From positions 58,416,851-58,480,850 of the forward strand of contig NW_026262582.1 in the NCBI RefSeq assembly GCF_021869535.1: 64,000 nt of DNA. Direction: 5' to 3'. Of the stretch, positions 48,586-59,166 are shown piece by piece; within the stretch, counting starts at the first letter, position 1; every line of letters begins with the position of its first letter. This DNA comes from Mytilus californianus. Lineage: Eukaryota > Mollusca > Bivalvia > Mytilida > Mytilidae. Both the position numbers and the translations under genes were made by a program. Below the pieces are notes generated by a model. That model ran no database searches and was not told the origin of the DNA. It saw nothing but the letters and a program-made list of their open reading frames with translations.

Positions 48586-48795
48586 TCTGTGTGGAGAATA
48601 ATTAGCCAATACTACAGAAGGATGGAAAACATAAAGATTAAGAGTAAAATAGGCCAAAAAAAAATATTAGAATAATAGGGTGCTACAATATTTAGAATAG
48701 AGAATAATGGGCAAAAAAATATAAAGAATAGAGAAAAATTATCTAAAAATTTAAAGAATACAGAAATGAAGGACCCATTATTCAGACCGTCATAT
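48586..48795 (-). mobile_element. Copy of the 'tattctctattct' MITE family, reverse orientation
   Basis: 'gagggtctgtgtgg' at the left, 'ggacccattattcagacc' at the right, and between them 'aatagagaataatgggc' and 'aaagaatagagaaaaa'. Confidence 0.55.
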
Positions 48796-48894
48796 AGTTT
48801 TATCAGAATAAAGATTTAGATTTGACGGTCGACCACATCAAGAATATGGCATAGTTATGTTAATCGAATCCTTAATCAGACCATAGCTAACTAT

Positions 48895-49005
48895 AGGTTA
48901 CAGTTTCGTTCATTGTTGAAGGCCTTACGGTGGCCTGCGGCTGCTTAAATCAACGTGATTTGGTCTCTGGTTGTATCATCAGCAATCATGCCTCGTCTTC
49001 CTTAA
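48895..49005 (+). repeat. Copy of the Mytilus dispersed repeat
   Basis: 'cattgttgaaggccttacgg', 'tggcctgcggctgctt', 'tggtctctggttgtatcatc'. Matches the middle of 34370-34640. Confidence 0.7.
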
Positions 49006-49009
49006 TTTT

Positions 49010-50760
49010 AATATAATGAATTTTCAATTTGAAATGCGGTTTATATAGGGATAAAACCGATATGTTTGACAACAAGCCAGAAAGATACTTCCTTTTCTGA
49101 TGAGTTTATCGTTATGGTGCCAAAAACATTTCTATAGGTTGTAAATAAATAGACAATGTAATTTCCAATAGGAACTCATTTTACGCCTATAACTGTGCCA
49201 CTTTTATAATGTGAAGTATCATATTTTGGGATGGAAAGTTCACATGCACTACTTTGTTTGGCAAACATAGGGTTGTTTGCCATTTTTGAATATTTATGGC
49301 TCGAACTTCATAGAGTTTAAGCTTATACTAAGTATATAATTTTGTACTACCCATTTCTTCTTGAGAAGTCAATTTGACCAATATCAAAGTGTTGTTATAT
49401 AGGTAAAATTTCCAAGTTGTGTCTTTATGATATTTACAACAATTGCAAGGCATTCCAAAATAAAATTTTATTTCCAAATAAAACGAAACATGTCACAACA
49501 ATGCATACGAAAAATCTGATATAACTCGTAATTTCATGGTTGTAACATAAACATGCAATTATAAGAATTGAATGATTCTATTTGTAATTTAACTTTTGAG
49601 TGCTTCCGTCAACGCTTTTACACCCGATTAAAATTACGAAAAAAAGCATTCAGTTCTAATCTTAGACAAAATATTGAAACATGCCGATCTAATATAGGAG
49701 AAAAAAAATGAAAAAGGCGTTGATGTATACATGCTGTATGTGTCTGTGGTATATTAAGTACAATTTTACAGCCATCGCTTATCATCTATATGTGCTGATA
49801 CCAAAAAACCCTAACAACTCTTCATTGTTATTATTTTTATTGAAATTTTGTTATAAATTATGTAAACGATTTTCCAAGTTTGAAATATTCGCATCGATTT
49901 ATATTCGTGTTATTTTTCTTCTCGCGAAAATTAGTAGTTTACTGTTTTTAGCGATCTGAGTACAGAGCAGGGCACGTGGTTACACGTTTTACCAGCTCTT
50001 CTAATGGAAAGATTAAACAAGTGTCAGATGATATACGGAAAACTTTATAAAAAAAAAAAAAAAAAAAAAAAAGAACATACTGTATAGGCACTTGTCTTTT
50101 GATGACGACTGTATATTAACCTATGTTTTACTTTGCGGGATGTATACATAAGCAACGTGCGGACAGAATGCATCGTGAAGTTAAAAAGCTACGCTCTCTG
50201 TACGCTAAAGAACCATGCAATACAACAACTCTTTGCAGGGACCATAGGTGGCCTTATTGAAATCAATATTTCGCACTTATCCAACATGCTCTCAAATCCT
50301 AGTGGAAGTTAAAATTCACGCAATTAATCCCGGTCGACCCGCTTTGTAAAAATTATTTAATTGCTTAATATTATTGTTAATTTGTTTTCGGCCTGAATAT
50401 GAATGAAATATTTGCCACTGGGCGTTAAACAAACAACCGATTAATTTTCTATCTTATTGTGAAAACGAGCTACTGGTATTTTTAAACGTGATGCAACTGC
50501 TTCTGAAAGAGGTAAAGCCAAGACCCTGAAATTATTTCACTCACATGGTAAAAAACGAAAAGCATTCTCGAAATTCATATATAGGAATCGAAATGATACA
50601 CATTAAAGATTTTATCACAGTTTTAAAATGGTCCATCCATTCAAAATGGTGTTCAGTGCTATATAGTGTTATTGGTGACAGTTTGATTCAATACCGAAAA
50701 TATGTTTTTAGTGAAATATCAATTTGAAGGGCTTGCTTAGCCAGCATGAAATAATTTGTA
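49010..50760. other. Non-coding stretch with poly-A and a SINE tail
   Basis: Poly-A of about 25 bases at 50048-50072 and a SINE-tail phrase at 50406-50442 ('atttgccactgggcgttaaa'). No gene recognised. Confidence 0.5.
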
Positions 50761-51162
50761 TCACACAGACTTTACAACAGAATGTTGATTGTGGTTAAGA
50801 ATGTCCTTCTTATTCATTTTTAACACATTGAATTTCCATTCTCCTACAGACGATTTCCATGTTGTTATGGCAACGTATTTGACATGAAATGGGTCAGTGC
50901 TCGCGTCAGTCCACGTGTACACGTGGTTACTTGCTGGATGTGCCACAATAATGGTCGTTCCTTGCAGTTCTATGGTAAAGCTTTGGTACGAATTACAATC
51001 TAAAATTGAATGTACATTAATTCTCAGGTCGGATTTAAACTGCTTTCCTCTTCGGAATAAGATGTGGGTATTAGTGTCACTTCCGATGACAATCTCATAC
51101 AACGGACCGTCGTCAGTGGATTCCGTCATCAGAGCCACGTGTGCATCATTACAAGTTTTAAC
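50761..51162 (-). CDS. Exon encoding a farnesoic acid O-methyltransferase-like (Methyltransf_FA) domain
   Basis: The minus-strand frame runs from an AG acceptor at 51163-51164 to TGA at 50761, about 133 codons. It begins V-K-T-C-N-D-A-H-V-A-L and continues with L-Y-E-I-V-I-G-S, N-T-H-I-L-F-R, an S-I-L-D-C-N-S-Y turn, and closes with a G-E-W-K-F motif. This order matches the Methyltransf_FA domain (PF12248), often found in secreted or surface proteins of invertebrates; despite its name, enzymatic activity is not established for most members. A stop 15 bp upstream of the acceptor supports an exon boundary. The upstream exon(s) were not identified; the Cys-rich ORF at 52130-52331 ends in a phase-1 donor and does not join this phase-0 start directly. 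Confidence 0.72.
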   Translation of the reverse strand, partial: VKTCNDAHVALMTESTDDGPLYEIVIGSDTNTHILFRRGKQFKSDLRINVHSILDCNSYQSFTIELQGTTIIVAHPASNHVYTWTDASTDPFHVKYVAITTWKSSVGEWKFNVLKMNKKDILNHNQHSVVKSV

Positions 51163-51169
51163 CTCAAAT

Positions 51170-52129
51170 GAGAGAGATTATCGATTAATCATCGATATTC
51201 CAGCATCGTAAAGTGGCAGATACTCGTATACATTTGATGTATAGAAAAAAAAACAATGGGTTTTCTGAAGAAAAAAACAAAAGTACAAATTTATTTTACA
51301 TTGCGTTTAGAAATACCTTCAAAGTTCATTATCTGCTTACAAATAAAACACAGTGTGATTTTACTTTTCGCCACGAATGTCCCGAGTTACTCGTGTCTGT
51401 ACTTGTTTGATAGACGTAATATCGAGTTCAATTGTGTACTTGGAATTTCTCTTAATGAATGATAGAGAACAGAAACTTGTGTATCTTACATTGGAATGCA
51501 TGGTGTAGACAAGAGTGCAGTCTAGTTATGCTGGTGCTTAAGCAGCTTATAGATTTTCAAAGGTATTTTAAGACGCATCGTATCGTGCTGCCTCTGATTA
51601 TTTGTAGCGAATTCTGTCTATTTTATTTAAACTGTCCTGTAAAATAATAAAATAGAACATGCGCATATACTTGTATAAGTGTGTTTTTTTTTCTTTCTTT
51701 AACTCATACATATTTTTTCGCATTTGACGTTGAACAGAATTGACGTTAGCGCGATAACATTCTGCGTGGATAAGAAATGCTAGAGATTTTGAATTTAGAA
51801 ATTAATGGAAAATATTATGTGTGTTATTTGTATTGTTGAGAGATTTGAAAAACAGATTAAAACATAGCATCGTCAATACTAGAGCTAACAAACTCAACTT
51901 AACCCGAATAATTCAGTTGTCATATTTCGCTTACTACAACCACTCCAAGACCAAAAAGAAACATTTGCTATCCCCGCGCTTGTAATGAAAATTGTCCATC
52001 GATTTTTAGCTTAAGGATTAAAGAAATCCCTCAAAACAGGAGTGAAAGCCCATACAACATAAATGTAGAGTTATTATGTAAGACCTCGTAGCTTTTTCTT
52101 ATCTTAAAATCATAAAAAGACTAACTTAC
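51170..52129. other. Non-coding stretch, possibly intronic
   Basis: Lies between the two minus-strand exon candidates. No further exon could be placed, although the phase mismatch suggests one is missing or that the two belong to different genes. Confidence 0.45.
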
Positions 52130-52331
52130 GCAGTTTGATAAACGGATTAATATTTAATGCCTTTTTACCAAGCAAACAGGAAGAGAATGTACAGCATTCG
52201 GACACCGCACTGTCTGTTATTGCGCTTGCGCAGCACTTGGAATCATCTTGGATTGCACACATTAATGCGCATTCTACTTGGTTACCATTGACATCAAGTT
52301 TTGAGCATATTGGCGTTGAATGACCGGTAAT
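52130..52331 (-). CDS. Cys-rich exon-like ORF, possibly PAN/apple-like
   Basis: The minus-strand frame is open from 52331 to a consensus donor (CTGC-GTAAGTTAG) at 52130. It has eight cysteines in about 40 residues (P-I-C, V-E-C-A-L-M-C, K-C-C-A, E-C-C, S-S-C-L-L). The spacing recalls PAN/apple or similar extracellular modules found with Methyltransf_FA domains in molluscs, but the match is weak. No splice acceptor is visible in front of the frame; a TAA lies at about 52332-52334. Confidence 0.35.
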
Positions 52332-52334
52332 TTA

Positions 52335-53220
52335 TTGTGTACTCAATTGGTTATATACTTTAATGTCCATCTGTGAAGCTTAAATTTTAAACGGGAAAGG
52401 ATGTAAAACACATTGATAATTCGACCTTTGGTGTAAAAAAAATATTGACAACTTACCCTTTCACATCCGTAAAGTACTGTTAAGCCAGAATCAAATAATT
52501 GTTAAGAAAGTACAGAAACTTATGTTTTAAAAAACCTGATATTTTCAATTAGAATATAATTGTTTGTCAAAAAATGAGGATACTGTTACAATAGAAACAA
52601 GTACTAGCTTTTCAAAAAGTTTGCCTGGCTTGAGCATCTATTAAATGCTAGCAGAAGTGCGTTTCAAGACGTTAGTGCAAATGTCGGTATAGATTCAAGA
52701 CTTCAGTTAAGGTGGGCATATATTGTGTTTAACGTGCATGGGGACTGTTTATTTGTACGCAAATTTAATATGAAATATGTTATCATGGTAAAGCTATTTT
52801 TTACAACACTGAACTTTGAAATAATAAAATTTGCTGTGATGACCAAGTCCTTTCAGCTCATTTTTTGTAATTTCTTATAGTGATTGCACTATTAATTTCT
52901 TCGTTCTGGATGCTGTTGGCTATTTTCAACTATGGTATAAAATCAGATGGTAATGCTTTGTAAATTATACATGAAGAGTTTGCAAAACAATTAAACTCTG
53001 TTCCTATGTTGGACTCTTACAAACAATTTGATATCATTAAACAATGGATATCCGGTATTGTATTATTTAAATTATACTAATTTATTTGGTAATATCAAGT
53101 AAATTTATTACTCTACTAAATTTTTTTCCAGCTGCCAACAACAGCTCTCATCATACCTCTCTTTTCGACTATTTTTTTTCAAAAAAATGAATGAAATGTA
53201 ACAAAAGCCCAAAACAAACC
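52335..53220. other. Non-coding stretch, no gene seen
   Basis: Nothing recognised on either strand. Confidence 0.5.
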
Positions 53221-53224
53221 AAAA

Positions 53225-53560
53225 ATATATTAATGAACTCTTTACCATTTCTATGTAGCAACATTCCAGCAGCACCTGCATACGGAGTATATATCTCCTA
53301 GTTGATACGATATTCCAGGGCTTGTATTTCCTATCATGATTTCCTTGATAGAGGGTTGTTGCTCACAAGGAAGCTATTAAACCAAGAGTTCCAAGTGGTG
53401 AAGTTGAAATCAATAAATTTTACGGACGCCACCACGAGTTTGTTGACCGTTATGGAATATCCGTTTCACAGATGATATCGGATATGTTCCAAATGTCGTA
53501 ACTACAATCCCGTCCCCTTTTCCCCGAATGTGACCAACCGAATTAGACGTATTACCGGGT
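53225..53560 (+). pseudogene. 3' part of a reverse transcriptase gene, decayed
   Basis: Reads L-P-F-L-C-S-N-I-P-A-A-P-A-Y-G-V, then a stop where Q is expected, L-I-R-Y-S-R-A-C, D-R-G-L-L-L-T-R-K-L-L-N, and (frame-shifted) F-Y-G-R-H-H type sequence. The same family as the remnants at 30630 and 36006. Confidence 0.65.
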
Positions 53561-53566
53561 TTGTAC

Positions 53567-53815
53567 TAACATGAGCAACACGACGGGTGCCACATGTGGA
53601 GCAGGATCTGCTTACCCTGCCGGAGCACCTGAGATCACCCCCAGGTTTTGGTGGGGTTCGTGTTGCTCAGTCTTTAGTTTCTATGTTGTGTTTTGTGTAC
53701 TATTGTTTGTCTGTTTGTCTTTTTCTTTTTTAGCGATGGCGTTGTCAGTTTATTTTCGACTTAAGAGTTTGAATGTCCCTTTGGTATCTTTCGCCTCTCT
53801 TTTAATAATCCGAAG
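53567..53815 (+). repeat. 3' region of the RT element, full-looking copy
   Basis: 'acatgagcaacacgacgggt', 'gagcaggatctgcttaccct', 'cggagcacctgagatcac', 'tgttgctcagtctttagttt', ending 'ggtatctttcgcctctc'. It directly follows the RT remnant, which ties this block to the element. Confidence 0.75.
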
Positions 53816-53819
53816 TCCA

Positions 53820-55811
53820 ATATAATTCACAAATTTTCAGAGATTGAATTAATGAATGGAACAAATTGGCTTAACTAACACACACAAACAAACAAACAAA
53901 AAGTAAATTGATAAAAATGTCTAATGAAAAAAAAACCGAGCCGATATAGGAACGACAGAATATATACGATTTAGAAATAACATGCACTTCCGAGGAATCT
54001 ATGATACATCACCCCCAGAGAAAATAATTTTAGCCTAAAAAATTGTATTCCTTATTATTATGCATGCAAAAACAATTTTGTATATAATCAGCTTTGACAC
54101 AAGATTTTTACAAAAGCTTTTAATTTGTAATAACAAACATTTTAGAAAAAAAACTGTTACTTGTACAGTTTTGTAGAAAAGCGATTACTTTGCAATTACC
54201 ACGAAGCAATAGTTCCCCATTTGCAACGCAATGGACGCCAACTATCAACTTATGGATGTCTGGTGATGGAATCTAAATGTATGATACAAGTTTAACAGAT
54301 CTATCATTTTCGTATATCATATGTAATGACTGATGATATGAGCTCGTCAAAAGTCCATAATTGATAAAAAAAAAATATACCCATACACATCATACATAGG
54401 AAACAATGTGAATAAAACGAATCGTGTTATAAAGATTAAAGCGAAGGAACTGCGTAAATATAAATGTATTAATTTTGACTACCAACCCTTATCCAACAAT
54501 ATGTGATCCTATATAACATATTCATCGATCGGGTCTCGAATACCCATACTGCCAAACCACCTGTATATAGTTTTTTCTCCCCTTTCTGACGAGCGCCCAA
54601 TTTTATAACTCATTCGAGCCAATTAAATCTTAGCCACACCAATAAGCAACCAATCAGAACTAACTCAGAGCTAACTCTTGAAAAATGTTTAGTAATAATT
54701 TCAAGATAGCGTGCATATTGACTGAAACTAATAGTTCGCACCGTGATGAGGAAAAAAATAATATAGAATACATGATTTCTTGATTACATCAAAACAATTA
54801 TCCGACCGATCAGATGAACCCAATTATTTATCTCTGTTATCAGACTTTATGTAATTTACCAAACCCGTCGTGCTTACCCTGTGTTTAAACAATGTTTAAA
54901 CCGATATACTGGTATATTTTGACAGAAATCATACTTTTTCATTTGATATCATTTTTCGTATAAATTTTTCTATCTAAAATGAGATTTTTGGTTTTCATTC
55001 AAATATCTTTTAAGATTTTCAGAGATATAGAAAATAAATTGTGTTATAGCAATATAAAAGTCCGATGGGTTTGGTAAATATTACTCAGCATAAAAGTTAA
55101 ATGCAGGATCTTTGGATTTATGTATAAGAAAGCATCAGTTAAGTTTTCTGTAAATCAGTATAGAATATAGAAAAGTAGAGAAAGTATTGTTGAGCTTTTG
55201 TCTCATTAAAATTTATCCCACATTTCTATTAATTTATTCTCATTGATTGAGGAGTGTAACATGTTTGTCGATGCATATATCGCGTCTAAATATACCATTG
55301 AAAGTTTATTATCTGATTACATATATTAGCACGTGTAGTTCGTGTAGTTGCAAAGTAATAGCTTTTATAAAAAAGCTGCACATGTAACAGTTTGATTAAC
55401 GAGGTTCTATTGTTCGTTAAGATATTTGACAGATAATCGATCGAATTAGATTAGGCATTGACCATCTATCTATTACTTTAAGGTTCTTTTTGATCATTTA
55501 GCTCTTCAACTGTTTTAGTTCTTATACATCCTTCGCTTTCAAATATTCGGCTTTGAGCGTTCCCGATGAAGGTCAATAAAAAAAAAAGAGTTCGGACGCA
55601 TGCAATGTATAAAGTATTGTTTTATTTTTCTATCAATTAAATCTAACCTTGAATCTTATATATAATGGATGACTGATGTTTAATGTCTCGTGGCAAATAT
55701 TACATATAAAGAATGATGCAAACTTGTTTATGATTGTGTGTGTTATAAATATGAACCATCCTTTTTACTAAACCTACAGGCTGAGCTTGTGTATTTATGT
55801 AAATGCATATG
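53820..55811. other. Non-coding stretch, no gene seen
   Basis: Contains the short repeat fragment at 55525-55580 and AT-rich sequence. No exon recognised. Confidence 0.5.
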
Positions 55812-55940
55812 TTAAAATACCAATATACCTCCTATATAGAAAAAAGAAATTCCAAATAGGACATAGATTGTTCTGTATTCCACTATAACTGGAGCTAAAA
55901 GGTCTTGACGTCTTGGTGTACCAAAGAACTTTTGTAAAAA
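55812..55940 (-). CDS. Exon encoding a membrane segment, gene not recognised
   Basis: On the minus strand a good acceptor (attttgcag) precedes 55940. The frame gives a basic, Pro-containing loop (F-F-G-T-P-R-R-Q-D), then V-I-V-E-Y-R-T-I-Y and a hydrophobic span of about 18 residues. It reaches either a donor (GGAG-GTATAT) at 55829 or, without splicing, a TAA at 55812. The order basic loop, acidic residue, aromatic membrane span suggests part of a multi-pass or single-pass membrane protein. No neighbouring exon could be placed within the window. Confidence 0.45.
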   Translation of the reverse strand, partial: FLQKFFGTPRRQDLLAPVIVEYRTIYVLFGISFFYIGGILVF

Positions 55941-55944
55941 CTGC

Positions 55945-56540
55945 AAAATAAAGATATCTGGTATAGAATTATTTAGTCAATCAAAAATTCCTGCAACTGC
56001 CTTTTCCTTGACATAATGGTAACCTTGGAAACCTAGAAACAGTGATTCAAAGACTGCATGGTTGTATGGTTAACAATATATTTGTACCCCTTCTTTATTC
56101 CCCGAAAGAATATTCTTTTAAAAGTAATCAAGTGCGTGTGGCCTATCCGATTTTTTAAATCTCTCTCTCTGCTTTATTTGTTGTGGTCTTCCAATTTTTC
56201 ACTCAGTTCTGATAATTATTAAAGCCTTTACAAACGTTATATAACTAAGAGAAAATGCAAAACCAAAAACGTAAGCTATTAAAATATAAGACAATAAAAT
56301 CAGTTGTAAATCTTAAATTTAAAGAATACAAAAATATTCAATAAAATAAAAAATAAAAAAAAGCACCATAAGTACAACGAAATAAACCCCGTCTGATATA
56401 GTCTTACACTGAACTGTACTAACTTCTTACTTCCAATCCCTCGATGTGAAGTAAAGAAAGACGATGTGCCTCTCCTAAGACTAAATGTACCTTTTGTTCC
56501 AACATTATTTTATAAAATAAAGCTGAACAGCCATAACTGT
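55945..56540. other. Non-coding stretch, possibly intronic to the exon at 55812-55940
   Basis: AT-rich with a (ct)n-like run near 56161; no exon seen. Confidence 0.4.
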
Positions 56541-56547
56541 GGATATG

Positions 56548-56750
56548 GTTGGGGGGTTCTTAAGTTCTGTATTTTCTTTATTTTTCGTATAGACAATTTT
56601 CTATCTTCTTTATATTTTTTGCTCATTACTGTCTATTCTTTATATCTTAGCACATTCTTATTTTATATTCTTTATTTTGTACTTAATTTTCTCTTATTTA
56701 TTTCTATGTTCATTATTTTTCCCCCATTATTCTCTATGCAGACCCTCATA
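56548..56750 (+). mobile_element. Copy of the 'tattctctattct' MITE family
   Basis: 'ttggggggttcttaagttct' at the left, 'attctctatgcagaccctca' at the right, with repeated 'attctttat' phrases inside. Confidence 0.55.
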
Positions 56751-56754
56751 ACTA

Positions 56755-57884
56755 AGTTACTAAAGTATATACCGACAGAATTAAATCAATTAATTCCATT
56801 AAGTTTAAGTGTTGAAAAAACAAATTTGTTAACTTATTTATAGTTTTTTCAACCCTTCATCTGATTGTCTGATAAAAAGCGAAAGTCGATCAATTTTAAT
56901 ATTCGAAAACTACATCGAAATCGATTGACTTTTGTTTACATTCAAACTAAAGTATGCGTGTAAACACAATGATTTTTATTCGATAAAAAGTTTTTAAAAT
57001 TTTTGTTCGCTTGTATGTTCACGTCGGACATTCAATCAGATTTGTATCCGTCACTTGTCTCTGAACTCGGCCGATTCCATACCTCAATCTGAAAATAGAC
57101 TCTCCGTCATAACGACTTCATTGATTTTTCCATTAGTAGTTTCCCAGTTGGAAACTATCTGACTAATCTTGTTTTATGTCCGAGTGTTTTAGCTGTTCTG
57201 ATAGGTAGTTAGTTTCCGAGATCCTTGACTGTAGGGTTGCTTGGCATTTATAGCGGTATCGTTTCGATTCCATAGTTGACCTTACCGGTTTCCAATTCTT
57301 TGCCATTGCATTTGTGCAGCATTCGGGAGACCCTTGTCCCTTATTTTGTATATATTTTGAAGATGAATCATATAAGTGAGTGTGTTGGTATGTTTTATGC
57401 ATTGTATTTATTGAAGCTTTGGGGAAGGCTAACTTTCTAGTAGTAAGACCACCACAACCAGGCTGTGGGACTGGGAAGGCAAATGAGAGTCACATTAACC
57501 TGTGCCGACACAATGTGCGACATGTCCTCCTTTACACATTATCTCATGTTGGTGCTTTTTCAGAAAAGATACTTTCAAGGCCTCATTGTATCTTACATCA
57601 CTTTGAGCTGTTCCTTTTGCTTTTTGTGTGTTTTTTTTTGCTGTGCATGTACTGATTTTATATCATGGATGGATACCCCTTATCCTTTGGTTTTCTATTG
57701 ATACAGGGCCTGCATACATACAGGGAACAATGGTCACCTCTAAGTTGCCATATGCTTATTGTTGTCGTCGGGTTGCTTTCTTTTTGCAATCTACTTTTGT
57801 TCATATCTTAAATCTCCCAAAGCACTTGTGTAATTTCACGAGGTGTACAAAACAAGTAAAAATTTGATTTTAGTCCATATATCT
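56755..57884. other. Stretch without a supported gene
   Basis: A minus-strand ORF (57163-57402) and overlapping plus-strand ORFs (57380-57867) occur but match nothing I know. They may belong to an unrecognised repeat. Confidence 0.4.
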
Positions 57885-57934
57885 AATATATACGAAAGCC
57901 TATTATGGTCACAAAAAAAAAAGATTTTTATCTC

Positions 57935-58285
57935 TTATTACGAGATAATCATAGTTTTATCTCGTAATTACGAGATAATTATCTCGTAATTACGAGATAA
58001 TTATCGCGTAATTACGAGATAACTATCGCGTAATAACGAGATAAGAAGCTGTTTTATCTCGTAATTACGAGATAATTATCTCATAATTACGAGATAACTA
58101 TCGCGTAATTACGAGATAAGAAGTTTTTTTATCTCGTTATTACGAGATAATTATCTCGTAGTTACGAGATAACTATCGCGTAATTACGAGATAATTATCG
58201 CGCAATTACGAGATAACTTTCGCGTAATTACGAGATAATTATCGCGTAATTTCGAGAAAACTATCTCGTAATTACGAGATAAAAC
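57935..58285. repeat. Palindromic satellite, left arm
   Basis: Units combine two palindromes, cgtaattacg and gataattatc, alternating every 11 bp, so the array is close to its own reverse complement. Variation is mostly tctcg versus tcgcg. Confidence 0.9.
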
Positions 58286-58289
58286 TTCA

Positions 58290-58868
58290 TTTGGCCAAGT
58301 AGATTAAGAGGAGAAAGATTTTTGTAAAAGATTAAAAAAAAGAAATGACTTTAAAGGGCAATAACTCCTTAAGGGGTCAATTGACAATTTTGGTCATTTG
58401 ACTTATTTTTAGATCTTACTTGGCTAAACATTTTTGCTCCTACAGTTTATATCTTTCTATTATAATATTCAAGATAATAACCAAAAACTGAAAAATAATC
58501 ATTAAAATTACCAATTCAGGGGCAGCATCCCAACAACGGGAAGTCTGATTCGTCTGAAAATTTTTACCCTGTCATATTTGCTATAAATGCTTTAGTTTCA
58601 GAGATATAAACCATAAACTACATTTTACCCCCCCCCCCCCCCCCCATGTTCGATTTTTAGCCATGGTGACTATCTTGGTTGGTGGGCGGGGTCTTTGGAT
58701 ACATTTTTTTAAACTAGAAACCCTAAGGATGATTAAGGCCAAGTTTGGTTCAATTTGGCCAAGTGGTTTCAGAGGAGAAGATTTTTGTAAAAGTTAACGG
58801 ACGACGACGGACAACGGACGCCATGTGATGGGAAAAGATCACTTGACCCTTTGGGTCAGTTGAGCTAA
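58290..58868 (+). mobile_element. Mollusc dispersed element with Helitron-like 3' end
   Basis: Contains 'aaagggcaataactcctta', 'aggggtcaattgacaatttt', 'aattcaggggcagcatccca' and 'tttggttcaatttggccaag', then a cggacgacg-rich part. It ends with a hairpin tgaccc-ttt-gggtca (58844-58858), six bases and CTAA (58865-58868) before a T. A poly-C tract lies at 58627-58646. Confidence 0.6.
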
Positions 58869-58944
58869 TAAAAACGGGCGTTTTATCAGGTGCCCCGGAA
58901 GGGTAATCATGATCTGTATATCTATATATATATATATCTTGTAA

Positions 58945-59130
58945 TTTTATCTCGTAATTACGAGATAGTTTTCTCGTAATTACGAGATAATTTTCTCGTA
59001 ATTACGCGATAGTTATCTCGTAATTACGCGATAATTATCTCGTAATTACGAGATAAAAAATGATTATCTCGTAATTACGCGATAGTTTTCTCGTAATTAC
59101 GAGATATTTATCTCGTAATTACGAGGTATT
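58945..59130. repeat. Palindromic satellite, right arm
   Basis: The same 22-bp unit as the left arm, with gcgat/gagat variants. It abuts the right terminal inverted repeat. Confidence 0.9.
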
Positions 59131-59166
59131 TTTTTTTTGTGACCCTAATAGGCTTTCGTAAATATA

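Larger units (their letters stand above)
57885..59166. mobile_element. DNA-transposon-like element (57891-59160) with AATATA target duplication and palindromic satellite arms
   Basis: Terminal inverted repeats of over 30 bp begin TACGAAAGCCTATTA and differ at one base up to the poly-A/T part. The 6-bp flanks aatata (57885-57890 and 59161-59166) are identical. Just inside each end is an array of a 22-bp self-complementary unit (57935-58285 and 58945-59130). Between the arrays lies a mollusc dispersed element (58290-58870) that may be a later insertion. No transposase is encoded, so the element is non-autonomous. Superfamily not assigned. Confidence 0.8.

Noticed and set aside
57163..57867. Cluster of ORFs on both strands
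   Set aside because: No recognised motif, low complexity in parts, and no consistent splice structure.
57935..59130. CRISPR-like array
   Set aside because: The units are contiguous palindromes without unique spacers, in a eukaryotic genome; a satellite, not CRISPR.
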